36,736 nucleotides of DNA from positions 1 to 36,736 of the IMG/VR virus record IMGVR_UViG_3300042373_000174; one strand, written 5' to 3'. Positions 1 to 6,845 of the stretch are shown in pieces (position 1 is the first letter of the stretch; every line of letters starts with the position of its first letter). The notes under the pieces are model-generated. The model was not told where the DNA came from. It ran no database searches and saw nothing but the letters and a program-made list of their open reading frames with translations. The position numbers and the translations under genes are program-made. This stretch comes from a virus.

Positions 1-148
1 GAGCTTCCTCTTTCGTTTTGTACCATGGCCCAACGTGCACGGGCATCGCTTCGTTGCAGTCGAAATGCCCCCATGCGTGCACGTTTTTCTTGAGCGTGAC
101 GTTGTAGGCGTTGGTGACGCCGATTAGCACGCCAGTTTGTTCGGTGTA
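1..148. repeat. Terminal direct repeat (copy 1 of 2), circular closure
   Basis: Bases 1-148 match bases 36589-36736 at every position except one: A at 22 versus C at 36610. A minus-strand gene starting at 163 runs off the left end and continues in the same frame at 36588-36530, which shows that the two ends join. The repeat is best explained as overlap from assembling a circular or circularly permuted genome; a true direct terminal repeat is less likely because it would normally be identical. Confidence 0.93.
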
Positions 149-163
149 GCGTGTTTTGATCAT
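1..163 (-). CDS. Small phage protein of unknown function, crosses the circle junction (5' part)
   Basis: Starts at ATG 163-161, preceded by an AAGGAG ribosome site; the ATG overlaps the TGA of the upstream gene (ATGA). The frame stays open to base 1 and continues through the circular join to the stop at 36530, giving 73 residues. The protein contains the stretch KKNVHAWGHFDCNEAM and a Trp-rich, charged C-terminal half. I do not recognise a family. It belongs to the leftward operon of small genes. At codon 48 this copy encodes Tyr (TAC) while the copy at the right end encodes Asp (GAC), because of the single mismatch between the terminal repeats. Confidence 0.75.
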   Translation of the reverse strand, partial: MIKTRYTEQTGVLIGVTNAYNVTLKKNVHAWGHFDCNEAMPVHVGPWYKTKEEA

Positions 164-366
164 GTTGTCTCCTTTCCGCGGTAAGGCGCGGGTTCGTTCT
201 GCGCTTTCCATGCTTGCAGTTCCTGAAATGCCCACCGGTCTAGACTTTCCATGTCGCGGTCGTATTGTTCTTGGCTGATTTGGTTGCCGAGAAAATGTCG
301 GTCGAGCCGGTCGATAACAGATTGAACTTTTCGCTCGATTTGCGTTTCGTTTAGTGCTTTGTTCAT
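160..366 (-). CDS. Small helical protein of unknown function
   Basis: 68 residues, from ATG 366-364 (overlapping the preceding TGA) to the TGA at 162-160 (overlapping the next ATG). The sequence is mostly charged and helical, with segments such as IERKVQSVIDRLDRHFLG and SQEQYDRDMESLDRW, and ends in a short Pro/Lys tail. It has no membrane segment, signal or catalytic motif that I can see. Overlapping stop-start joints on both sides indicate translational coupling in the leftward operon. It could be a small DNA- or protein-binding accessory factor, but nothing in the sequence decides this. Confidence 0.72.
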   Translation of the reverse strand: MNKALNETQIERKVQSVIDRLDRHFLGNQISQEQYDRDMESLDRWAFQELQAWKAQNEPAPYRGKETT

Positions 367-482
367 GTTGCGGCCCTCACGGCGTCATCCCAACCTCTGT
401 TGTATTCGCGGCTGGTGGCGTGGTTCATGTCGTACCCGTAACCACTTATCGCGTCGGCGTACCCTTCGAGGTATAGGTTCAT
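363..482 (-). CDS. 39-residue small phage protein
   Basis: Starts at ATG 482-480 with GGAG eight bases upstream; the stop TGA 365-363 overlaps the next start codon. It encodes 39 residues with two Tyr/Gly-rich turns and the motif SREYNRGWDDAV. Short proteins ending in a YNRGWDDA-like motif are, from memory, common among phage accessory genes, with no known function. The strong ribosome site and the coupled ATGA joint are the main evidence that it is real. A longer frame running upstream through 626 is the shadow of the neighbouring gene. Confidence 0.62.
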   Translation of the reverse strand: MNLYLEGYADAISGYGYDMNHATSREYNRGWDDAVRAAT

Positions 483-484
483 GG

Positions 485-775
485 TCAGAACTCCGAACAG
501 TAAACGACCGCCCCGGCGTGCGTGACGCCGAGCACGATGGTGTTTTCTTGCAGCCAGTCGAGGACGTCGCCATCGATGGAATAGTTGCGGCGCACGTCGT
601 CTTCTTCGTCCTCTGCATAGGCGCAACAGAGCGCGATCACATCTAGCTCATGGTCGGGGTCGACTTCTTCGAGGTGGTCGAAAAGCATGCGCTTGGCTTC
701 ATAGCTGAACTGATCCTCACGGCCCTGAGCGCGAAAGGCGTCGCAGAAACCGCCGAAGTTTAGGGTTTGGTACAT
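485..775 (-). CDS. Conserved small acidic phage protein
   Basis: 96 residues from ATG 775-773, with AAAGGA upstream, to the TGA at 487-485. The protein is acidic and probably globular: an N-terminal block FCDAFRAQGREDQFSYEA is followed by LFDHLEEVDPDHELDVIALC and a C-terminal half ending VTHAGAVVYC. From memory, this FCDAF/QFSY/LDVIALC pattern is a recurrent small phage family without an assigned function. It lies in the leftward operon two bases before the next start. Cysteines at several positions could bind metal, but no clear C-x2-C pair is present. Confidence 0.78.
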   Translation of the reverse strand: MYQTLNFGGFCDAFRAQGREDQFSYEAKRMLFDHLEEVDPDHELDVIALCCAYAEDEEDDVRRNYSIDGDVLDWLQENTIVLGVTHAGAVVYCSEF

Positions 776-787
776 GGTGGGGTCCTT

Positions 788-1000
788 TCAATGTGTAATG
801 ATGATTGCGACAGGAGAACCTTGATAGCGCAACTGGACGCTATAGCGTCCGAACCCGTCGCGGCGGACGTCATAGCGTTTGCAACCCGTGTTGCCGCGCG
901 AATTGCGGCATGAGCGCAAATAGTGCGCAATCCATGCGCGGGATTCGGCGCCCGCAAACTGAGGTTCGTTGGCGAAGTAAAAAAGACCGGTGGCTTTCAT
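788..1000 (-). CDS. Small basic protein of unknown function
   Basis: 70 residues from ATG 1000-998, chosen because AAAGG lies upstream and because this ATG overlaps the TGA of the micro-gene before it; an in-frame extension upstream has no ribosome site. The protein is basic in its middle (HYLRSCRNSRGNTGCKRYDV) and ends in a beta-strand-like hydrophobic tail (VQLRYQGSPVAIIITH). The mix of Arg/Tyr and short strands would suit a small nucleic-acid- or protein-binding domain, but no family is recognised. Confidence 0.66.
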   Translation of the reverse strand: MKATGLFYFANEPQFAGAESRAWIAHYLRSCRNSRGNTGCKRYDVRRDGFGRYSVQLRYQGSPVAIIITH

Positions 1001-1086
1001 TTTTTGCCTTTCAGGATGAGAACGATTAGACCGACGGCGACGAGCGCCACCGGAACGAGAAACGGAGCCAGCTCGAAGCCGCTCAT
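997..1086 (-). CDS. 29-residue single-span membrane micro-protein
   Basis: ATG 1086-1084 to TGA 999-997. The product is MSGFELAPFL followed by a hydrophobic run of Val, Leu, Ile and Ala and a Lys-rich end (LKGKK), a typical small transmembrane peptide with a positively charged tail. Both ends couple to neighbours: its ATG overlaps the previous TGA, and its TGA overlaps the next ATG. Such micro-proteins are often missed by gene callers. Function unknown; membrane-directed roles such as host takeover or superinfection exclusion are possible but only inferred. Confidence 0.55.
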   Translation of the reverse strand: MSGFELAPFLVPVALVAVGLIVLILKGKK

Positions 1087-1265
1087 GCCGCCACCTCACG
1101 CAGCAGTCGAGCGCGGAGGTGCGCCGGATAGGTGGAAAGGTCGTGCGCCGTCCAGTCGCGCGCAACGCCGCCACGGGCGAGGATTGCAGCCTGCACTGCG
1201 CGAACCAGGGTCGGCGCGGTGGCGATGAAGTCGCCGTGGCGACCGAAGAGAATGTAGGTGTTCAT
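1083..1265 (-). CDS. First gene of leftward operon, 60-residue unknown protein
   Basis: Starts at ATG 1265-1263; stop TGA 1085-1083 overlaps the next ATG. An upstream TTG at 1298 is in frame but lies within the predicted -10 element, so the ATG is preferred. The protein begins MNTYILFGRHGDFIATAPTL and continues as an Ala/Arg-rich helical domain. No strong Shine-Dalgarno sequence is visible before the ATG, which is unusual for this operon. The family is not recognised. Its position next to the promoter suggests early expression. Confidence 0.6.
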   Translation of the reverse strand: MNTYILFGRHGDFIATAPTLVRAVQAAILARGGVARDWTAHDLSTYPAHLRARLLREVAA

Positions 1266-1297
1266 GATTTTGTGGGTTTTGGTTGCGGAGAGACTCA

Positions 1298-1326
1298 AGC
1301 ATAAAGCAATGCTTTACAAAATGCAA
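1298..1326 (-). promoter_or_regulatory. Candidate leftward promoter with palindrome in its spacer
   Basis: Read on the minus strand there is TTGCAT (1326-1321), a 17-base spacer, then TATGCT (1303-1298), a plausible sigma-70-type promoter just upstream of the leftward operon. The spacer and -10 contain the palindrome TAAAGC-AAT-GCTTTA (1302-1316), which could be a repressor site. Element matches are only moderate, so this is a candidate. Confidence 0.35.
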
Positions 1327-1412
1327 TTTAGGACAAACCCGAAGATGATGGGTGTCGGTGGGTGTCGCGGTGGGCGAGGTTTGGGTGGGGCGAATTGGCT
1401 GTCTACGCCCCG

Positions 1413-1782
1413 TGTGGGTAGTTTGGGTAGCAGTTTGTATTTTCTGAAATAGAAAGTTATATTTCATATAGTGGAACGGAGCGTCATGTGGAGCGCTGGC
1501 GGGATCCACCGACTTGAAAAACTGCTACCCACATGACCCACACTCTAAATCGTTGTCAGATATAGGGTTTCCGGCATTCACCCCCTTCAGAGTGGCACCC
1601 ACACAAAGCACCCACAAATCCGGCCGCGCTCACGCCAGACAGCCAGAACCAAATACCGACTTGCGTGGGTGCTACCCAAAGTGCCCACAACCTTGCGTGT
1701 AGCGTCTTGTTACGTCATGCCGCCTGGCAGCTTGCTGCGCGCCGCCTGCCGACTGCCGTGGGTGCTACCCACATGACCCACA
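1413..1782. repeat. Iteron-like array of GCTACCCAnnnnnCCCACA (four copies)
   Basis: Copies are at 1413-1431 (inverted), 1524-1542, 1671-1689 and 1764-1782. Each has two CCCA half-sites about nine bases apart. Copies 2 and 4 share an exact 20-mer (1523-1542 and 1763-1782). Copies 3 and 4 are both preceded by GTGGGT, forming GTGGGT-GCT-ACCCAC at 1758-1772. Copies 1 and 2 face each other around the AT-rich patch. Looser relatives lie at 1349-1368 (tandem TGGGTGTCG) and 1595-1616. Irregular spacing and short length exclude CRISPR. Confidence 0.75.
1435..1463 (+). promoter_or_regulatory. Candidate rightward promoter inside repeat array
   Basis: TTGTAT (1435-1440), a 17-base spacer, then TATATT (1458-1463), a good -10 with a weaker -35. 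It lies between the two inverted repeat copies, so a protein bound to the array would be well placed to control it. The AT-rich stretch could instead be a DNA-unwinding element. Confidence 0.35.
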
Positions 1783-1838
1783 GCGGCGAGGGGGAGGGGT
1801 AGGGCCGACGCAAAGGGCCAGCGGCTACGGAGCGCACG

Positions 1839-1866
1839 CAGACAATTTTTATTTTTTTGGTATAGT
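1839..1866 (+). promoter_or_regulatory. Candidate late-operon promoter
   Basis: CAGACA (1839-1844), a 16-base T-rich spacer, and TATAGT (1861-1866) directly precede the first rightward gene. The -10 is close to consensus and the -35 is partial. Transcription would start near 1873, leaving a very short leader before the first candidate start codons (1887, 1896, 1902). Confidence 0.35.
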
Positions 1867-1886
1867 TGCAGCCATGTTTCCTTTTG

Positions 1887-2351
1887 ATGTATGATATGCA
1901 AATGGAACATCTCAAAACACACTTGCATTACGACCCAGAAACCGGCGTGTTTACCTGGAAGCGGCCTACAAGCAACCGGGTAAAAGTTGGCTCGCAAGCA
2001 GGGCGCTTGCGAAAAGATGGGTATGTAACAATAGGCTTTAATGGGCAGCGTTTTCAAGCGCACAGACTTGCTTGGCTGTACACATATGGAAATTGGCCTG
2101 CCAGAGAAATTGATCATATAAATCGCAACCGGCAAGACAACCGGATAGTAAATTTGAGAGACGCAACGCGAAGCGAAAACGCGCTAAACGTAGGGCCTCG
2201 GGTAAGTAGTTCTAGCGGAATTAGGGGGGTGTCATGGGACAAACTTTGCAGCCGCTGGCGTGTTCAATTAAGAATCAACGGAAAACAAACGTATGTGGGC
2301 GTCTTTAAGACGCTAGAAGAAGCAACTTCAGCGTACGAAAAAGCCACATGA
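1887..2351 (+). CDS. HNH homing endonuclease with AP2 DNA-binding domain
   Basis: About 154 residues from ATG 1887; the family-typical start (MEHLKTHLHYDPETGVFTW) is a later in-frame ATG at 1902, and none has a clear ribosome site. The N-terminal half carries the HNH signature AHRLAWLY ... EIDHINRNRQDNRI-NLR, the second His being the general base in this family. The C-terminal half (GIRGVSWDKLCSRW ... YVGVFKTLEEA) is an AP2 domain for DNA recognition. It is a free-standing selfish endonuclease that probably nicks or cuts related phage genomes near the packaging genes. Its AP2 domain ends abruptly because the TGA overlaps the start of the small terminase (ATGA). It is paralogous to the endonuclease at 33480. 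Confidence 0.88.
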   Translation: MYDMQMEHLKTHLHYDPETGVFTWKRPTSNRVKVGSQAGRLRKDGYVTIGFNGQRFQAHRLAWLYTYGNWPAREIDHINRNRQDNRIVNLRDATRSENALNVGPRVSSSSGIRGVSWDKLCSRWRVQLRINGKQTYVGVFKTLEEATSAYEKAT

Positions 2352-2812
2352 GCTTTCAAAGTCTTCCTTACGAACCCCGGCGCGTACAAGCCACCGAGGC
2401 GCGGTTAGAGCGCATATACGCTGCTGCAAAGCGCGGCCTCAAAGGCGACTCGCTGGCGCTATCTGCTGGACTGCTGCCACAAGAGTTCAACCAAATCGCC
2501 CAGCTAGACCCGTTGGTCAACCTGGCCGCGCAGAAAGGCCGCGCCGACGCCGAGCGAGAACTGTCGGATGTGCTGCACACCGCAGCGATGTCAGGCGACG
2601 CTAAGATGGCTCTGGAGATACTGAAGCATCAGCACGGGTGGGTCGCCAAGCAACAGATCGAAGTCAATCAGGTTATTTCGATTACCGCCGCGCTTCAAGA
2701 AGCAGAGCAACGCGTAATCAACATGGGAGAAATAATTGCAGACGACGATATATTCAGCGACGGACGAACAGGCGTTAATGGCGAGGCTGTGGACGCCAGC
2801 TATAAAGAATGA
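2348..2812 (+). CDS. terS: Terminase small subunit (putative)
   Basis: 154 residues starting at ATG 2348, overlapping the stop of the HNH gene and immediately upstream of the large terminase. The N-terminal part has a helix-turn-helix-like stretch (IYAAAKRGLKGDSLALSAGL), followed by a helical region ending in LEILKHQHGWVAKQQIEVN, typical of small terminases (P22 gp3 is 162 residues). It should recognise the packaging site on concatemeric DNA and stimulate the large subunit. Its 3' end overlaps the large subunit gene by 77 bases. The assignment rests on position, size and fold pattern more than on diagnostic residues. Confidence 0.8.
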   Translation: MSFQSLPYEPRRVQATEARLERIYAAAKRGLKGDSLALSAGLLPQEFNQIAQLDPLVNLAAQKGRADAERELSDVLHTAAMSGDAKMALEILKHQHGWVAKQQIEVNQVISITAALQEAEQRVINMGEIIADDDIFSDGRTGVNGEAVDASYKE

Positions 2813-4259
2813 CCCGCTGGCGTTTGTAATGCTGGTATTCCCGTGGGGAAAAGCTGGCACACCACTAGAACACTTCACCGGCCCGCGCAAATGGCAGCGC
2901 GAGGTGCTGTCGGCGCTCAAGGAGCACATCCGGCAGAACAGCGGCAAGGTTGACTTCGACACCTTAAGACTAGCGGTAGCGTCAGGGCGCGGTATTGGCA
3001 AGTCGGCGCTAGTCAGTTGGCTGACGATCTGGATGCTGTCCACGCGGATCGGCTCAACAACCATCATCTCAGCGAATTCCGAGTCACAGCTAAGAAGTGT
3101 CACCTGGGCCGAGATCACCAAGTGGCTGGCGATGTCACTCAACAGCCATTGGTTCGAGGTGAGCGCCACCAGACTGATGCCAGCCAAGTGGCTAACTGAA
3201 CTGGTCGAGCGTGACCTAAAGAAAGGCACGCGGTACTGGGGCGTCGAGGGTCGGCTCTGGTCGGCAGAGAATCCTGACGCCTACGCAGGCGTCCACAACT
3301 ACGACGGCGTGATGGTGATCTTCGACGAGGCCAGCGGCATCGAGGAGTCGATCTGGGCTGTGACGGGTGGCTTCTTCACAGAGAACACGCCCAACAGGTT
3401 TTGGTTGGCGTTTAGCAACCCGCGCCGCAACACGGGGTACTTCTACGAAGCCTTTAACAGCAAACGGGAGTTCTGGCACGGCAAGCAAGTAGACGCGCGC
3501 ACGGTCGAGGGTACGGACAAACAGGTCTACGAGCAGATCATCGCGGAGTACGGGTCGGACTCGTACCAAGCGCACGTTGAGGTGTACGGGTCGTTCCCTA
3601 ACGCCAGCGACGACCAGTTCATTGGCAGCAGTCTGGTGGACGAGGCGATGGCGCGAGAGAAGTACAAAGACCTGAGCGCGCCCATCATCGTCGGAGTAGA
3701 CCCGGCGCGGTTCGGCGCTGACTCGACGGTGATCGCTATCCGGCAGGGCAGGGACATCGTGACGATCAAGCGGTACAAGGGCGACGACACAATGACGGTG
3801 GTTGGTCATGTGATCGACGTAATCGATGAGTACAAGCCTGCGCTGGTGGTCATCGACGAAGGCGGGCTAGGTGCGGGCATCGTGGACAGGCTAAAAGAGC
3901 AGCGGTACAAGATCAAAGGCGTCAACTTCGGCAACAAGGCGAAAAACCCGATCATGTACGGCAATATGAGGGCGCAGATGTGGGGTGAAATGCGTGAATG
4001 GCTGAAGTCGGCCAGCATACCCAAGGACAAGTTCTTGAAAACCGATCTGATTTCGCCTATGATGAAACCGGACTCGCGAGGTACAATCTTTCTAGAGAGC
4101 AAGAAAGAAATGAAATCGAGAGGCCTTGCCTCGCCCGACGCAGCGGACGCGCTGGCTGTGACGTTTGCATTTCCTGTCGCGCACCGTGAGTACAAGGAGC
4201 CTACGCGGCGGGTTAACGCGCAGGGCAGCGGCGTAAGTACATCTTGGATGGGATCATGA
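2736..4259 (+). CDS. terL: Terminase large subunit (ATPase/nuclease packaging motor)
   Basis: 507 residues. The TTG start at 2736 has GGGAG six bases upstream; the next in-frame ATG at 2778 has a poorer site. The ATPase domain shows Walker A SGRGIGKS (83-90), Walker B VMVIFDEA (192-199) and a coupling motif AFSNP (225-229). The C-terminal RNase H-like nuclease has acidic residues in VDPARFGAD (D322, D329), VVIDEG (D374) and SPDAADAL (D468, D471). It pumps DNA through the portal and cuts it at headful. Length is close to P22 gp2 (499 residues). All catalytic positions are intact. The stop overlaps the next gene (ATGA). Confidence 0.96.
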   Translation: MQTTIYSATDEQALMARLWTPAIKNDPLAFVMLVFPWGKAGTPLEHFTGPRKWQREVLSALKEHIRQNSGKVDFDTLRLAVASGRGIGKSALVSWLTIWMLSTRIGSTTIISANSESQLRSVTWAEITKWLAMSLNSHWFEVSATRLMPAKWLTELVERDLKKGTRYWGVEGRLWSAENPDAYAGVHNYDGVMVIFDEASGIEESIWAVTGGFFTENTPNRFWLAFSNPRRNTGYFYEAFNSKREFWHGKQVDARTVEGTDKQVYEQIIAEYGSDSYQAHVEVYGSFPNASDDQFIGSSLVDEAMAREKYKDLSAPIIVGVDPARFGADSTVIAIRQGRDIVTIKRYKGDDTMTVVGHVIDVIDEYKPALVVIDEGGLGAGIVDRLKEQRYKIKGVNFGNKAKNPIMYGNMRAQMWGEMREWLKSASIPKDKFLKTDLISPMMKPDSRGTIFLESKKEMKSRGLASPDAADALAVTFAFPVAHREYKEPTRRVNAQGSGVSTSWMGS

Positions 4260-4510
4260 AAAAAAGTGTTTCTCTGTCTGTAGGGCGTGGCGAGAAGTTG
4301 CCTGTGAGCAAGGGTGCAGGGCTGACGGAAAAAGGGCGCGAGAAGTACAACGCAGCCACCGGCAGTAACTTGAAAGCGCCCGCGCCCAACCCCAAGACCA
4401 AGGCGGATGAGGGCCGCAAGGCGTCATTTTGTGCCCGTATGGGTGCCGTTGCGGCTAATGCCAAAGACGGCGAACGCGCCAAGGCGGCGCTCAAACGATG
4501 GAAGTGCTAA
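4256..4510 (+). CDS. Small basic phage protein (DUF6321-like)
   Basis: 84 residues from ATG 4256, overlapping the terminase TGA; an in-frame TTG at 4244 is less likely. The core GLTEKGREKYNAATGSNLKA, a Pro/Lys linker and SFCARMGAV resemble the DUF6321 family of phage proteins, recognised from memory. It is strongly basic and probably partly disordered outside the core. Genes of this type sit between terminase and portal in many phages, which suggests a role in packaging or head morphogenesis, but none has been shown to my knowledge. Confidence 0.78.
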   Translation: MKKSVSLSVGRGEKLPVSKGAGLTEKGREKYNAATGSNLKAPAPNPKTKADEGRKASFCARMGAVAANAKDGERAKAALKRWKC

Positions 4511-4512
4511 TC

Positions 4513-4665
4513 ATGCATAAGAAGCCTGGACTCTACGCAAACATCAACGCCAAGCAAGAACGCATTAAGGCTGGCTCTGGCGAGAAGATGAACAAGCCCG
4601 GCAGCAAGGCAGCGCCTAGCGCCAAGGACTTCAAAGACTCGGCCAAGACGGCTAAGAAAAAATGA
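4513..4665 (+). CDS. 50-residue basic phage protein
   Basis: Starts at ATG 4513 with GGAAG eight bases upstream and ends in a TGA at 4663-4665 that overlaps the portal ATG. An in-frame ATG at 4498 would add five residues. The product contains KKPGLYANINAKQERIKAG followed by a Gly/Ser/Lys/Pro-rich tail rich in KAAPSAKDFKDSAKTAK-like sequence. Small Lys-rich proteins with this KKPGLYANI core occur next to portal genes in many podovirus-like genomes, from memory. It is likely a disordered, nucleic-acid- or virion-associated protein of unknown function. Confidence 0.75.
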   Translation: MHKKPGLYANINAKQERIKAGSGEKMNKPGSKAAPSAKDFKDSAKTAKKK

Positions 4666-6845
4666 ACGATAACGGGATCACAGCAGCGAAAGCTGTAGCC
4701 AGCGGGAACGAAGACCTACTGTCAACGGCTCGCAGTCGGTTGGACATGGCTATGTCGGCGCTGTCTGAGTCCCGCGAGGATGAGATTGACGACCTGAAGT
4801 TCTACGCAGGCTCGCCTGACAATCATTGGCAATGGCCCGCTGATGTGCTGGCGACCCGTGGTGCGGTGCAGGGGCAGACGATCAACGCACGCCCGTGCCT
4901 AACGATCAACAAGCTGCCGCAGCACGTCAAGCAAGTGACCAACGATCAGCGCCAGAACAGGCCAGCGGCGAAGGTCATTCCGGTGGACGACAACGCCGAC
5001 ATTGAGGTGGCCGACATCTTCAACGGCATGATCCGGCACATTGAGTACATCTCGGACGCCGACGTAGCCTACGACACAGCGTGCGAGAACCAAGTGGCGT
5101 ATGGCGAGGGTTACATACGCCTGCTGACCGAATACTGCGACGACAACACGTTTGAGCAGGACATCAAGATCGGGCGGGTGCGGAACTCGTTCTCGGTGTA
5201 CATGGACCCAATGATCCAAGACCCGACGGGCGCGGACGCCAAGTATTGCTTTGTTACGCAAGACTTGACCCGCGAGGAGTACGAGCGGATGTACCCCAAC
5301 GCAGCGCCTGTGACGACGCTGCAATCGTTGGGTGTTGGCGATCAGTCCATCAGCAACTGGCTGAACGAGGACACGATCCGCGTTGCCGACTACTACTACA
5401 TCGACTACGACCGCGCTACGCTGAATCTGTACCCCGGCAATCAGACGGCGTTTGCCGGTACGCCGGAAGACAAGCAGTTGCAGGCGTTTTTTGGCAAGCC
5501 GATCCGCTCACGCGAGTCAGACAGGCCGAAAGTCAAGTATTGCAAAATCAACGGCTACGAGGTCTTGGAGCAAAACGACTGGGCCGGGAAGTGTATTCCG
5601 GTCATTCGGGTGGTTGGCAACGAATACGAGGTTGATGGACGTCTGTATGTGAGCGGATTGGTGCGAAATGCCAAGGACGCACAGCGGATGTACAACTATT
5701 GGGTTAGCCAAGAGGCAGAAATGCTGGCTTTGGCCCCGAAAGCGCCGTTTATTGGGTACGGCGGGCAGTTTGAGGGGTACGAAACTCAATGGAAGACCGC
5801 CAACACGCAAAACTGGCCGTATTTGGAGGTCAATCCAGACGTAACTGACGGTCAGGGCGCTGTTTTGCCGCTTCCACAGCGCGCCCAACCACCTATGGCG
5901 TCATCTGGACTGTTGCAGGCCAAGGCAGGCGCGTCTGAGGACATCAAATCAACCACGGGGCAGTACAACGCCTCGTTGGGCATGGGTTCTAACGAGCGTT
6001 CTGGCAAGGCTATTCTGGCCCGCCAGCGCGAGGGCGACGTTGGGACGTATCACTACGGCGACAACTTGGCCCGCAGCGTGCGAAACGTCGCTCGGCAACT
6101 GGTGGACTTGATCCCCAAGATTTACGACACGCAGCGCGTGGCTCGGATCATTGGTGAAGACGGCGACACCAAGATGGTCAAGGTCAACCCTGACCAGCAG
6201 CAGCCGGTCAACAAGATCGTTGACCAATCAGGCATTGTGATTGAGAAAATCTACAATCTGAGCGTTGGCAAGTACGATGTGGTGGCTGTGACCGGCCCCG
6301 GCTACGCAACCAAGCGCCAAGAGTCGCTGGAGGCTATGGGTCAGATGCTGCAAGCCAACCCAGAATTGTGGGCTGTGGCTGGCGATCTGTTCGTCAAGAA
6401 CATGGATTGGCCTGGGGCGCAGGAGATGGCGAAACGCTTTGCCAAGACCATTGATCCGAAACTGATGGACGATGGCGATGACAATCCTGCGCTTGCCGCT
6501 GCCCAGCAGCAGATGGAGGCGATGGGGCAGGAGATGGAGCAGATGCACCAGATGCTGCAAAACGTCGGCAAGTCCATCGAGGTGCAAGAGCAAGAGCGCA
6601 AGGACTACGAAGCCAAGATCAAGGCGTTCGAGGCCGAGACCAAGCGCATCTCTGCCGTGCAGGCTGGCATGACTTTTGAGCAGATTCAAGATATTGTGCA
6701 AGGCACCATTGCGGGCATGATTACATCAGGCGACTTGATCTCTGAGATGCCTGGGCAGGAAATGCCGATAGAAGAGATGCCTATGGAAGGTATGGAGCAA
6801 GAAATGCCTATGGAAGAAATGCCAATGGAAGGGTTCCAGCAATGA
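4662..6845 (+). CDS. Portal protein, P22 type
   Basis: 727 residues, almost the same as P22 gp1 (725). It begins with the helical TARSRLDMAMSALSESREDE region and the FYAGSPDNHWQWP motif typical of P22-like portals, followed by a long wing/stem domain (LTINKLPQHVKQVTNDQRQN). The C-terminal 150 residues are predicted coiled coil (MEAMGQEMEQMHQMLQNVGK), corresponding to the portal barrel. The last 30 residues are Met/Glu/Pro-rich imperfect repeats of EEMPMEG. It forms the dodecameric ring at the unique vertex through which DNA enters and leaves. The stop overlaps the next ATG. Confidence 0.94.
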   Translation: MNDNGITAAKAVASGNEDLLSTARSRLDMAMSALSESREDEIDDLKFYAGSPDNHWQWPADVLATRGAVQGQTINARPCLTINKLPQHVKQVTNDQRQNRPAAKVIPVDDNADIEVADIFNGMIRHIEYISDADVAYDTACENQVAYGEGYIRLLTEYCDDNTFEQDIKIGRVRNSFSVYMDPMIQDPTGADAKYCFVTQDLTREEYERMYPNAAPVTTLQSLGVGDQSISNWLNEDTIRVADYYYIDYDRATLNLYPGNQTAFAGTPEDKQLQAFFGKPIRSRESDRPKVKYCKINGYEVLEQNDWAGKCIPVIRVVGNEYEVDGRLYVSGLVRNAKDAQRMYNYWVSQEAEMLALAPKAPFIGYGGQFEGYETQWKTANTQNWPYLEVNPDVTDGQGAVLPLPQRAQPPMASSGLLQAKAGASEDIKSTTGQYNASLGMGSNERSGKAILARQREGDVGTYHYGDNLARSVRNVARQLVDLIPKIYDTQRVARIIGEDGDTKMVKVNPDQQQPVNKIVDQSGIVIEKIYNLSVGKYDVVAVTGPGYATKRQESLEAMGQMLQANPELWAVAGDLFVKNMDWPGAQEMAKRFAKTIDPKLMDDGDDNPALAAAQQQMEAMGQEMEQMHQMLQNVGKSIEVQEQERKDYEAKIKAFEAETKRISAVQAGMTFEQIQDIVQGTIAGMITSGDLISEMPGQEMPIEEMPMEGMEQEMPMEEMPMEGFQQ

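Larger units (their letters stand above)
1266..1886. other. Long non-coding region between divergent operons
   Basis: About 620 bases with no convincing gene: short open frames here are composed of repeat-derived, low-complexity residues and lack ribosome sites. It separates the leftward small-gene operon from the rightward late operon. It contains candidate promoters in both directions, four copies of a 19-base repeat, an AT-rich patch at about 1436-1470, and a G-rich run at about 1786-1804 that follows the last repeat. The combination suits a replication origin or a central control region. Confidence 0.6.

Noticed and set aside
1-148. True direct terminal repeat of the virion DNA
   Set aside because: A gene runs in frame across the join, the copies differ by one base, and P22-type packaging gives permuted ends; assembly overlap explains it better.
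1514-1702. 62-residue plus frame in the long non-coding region
   Set aside because: Encodes repeat-derived Pro/His/Thr-rich sequence and has no ribosome site.
1413-1782. CRISPR array
   Set aside because: Repeat spacing is irregular, one copy is inverted, units are only 19 bases, and no cas genes are present.
3216-3809. 197-residue minus-strand frame within large terminase
   Set aside because: Arg/Val/Asp-rich composition and lack of a ribosome site show it is the shadow of the terminase gene.
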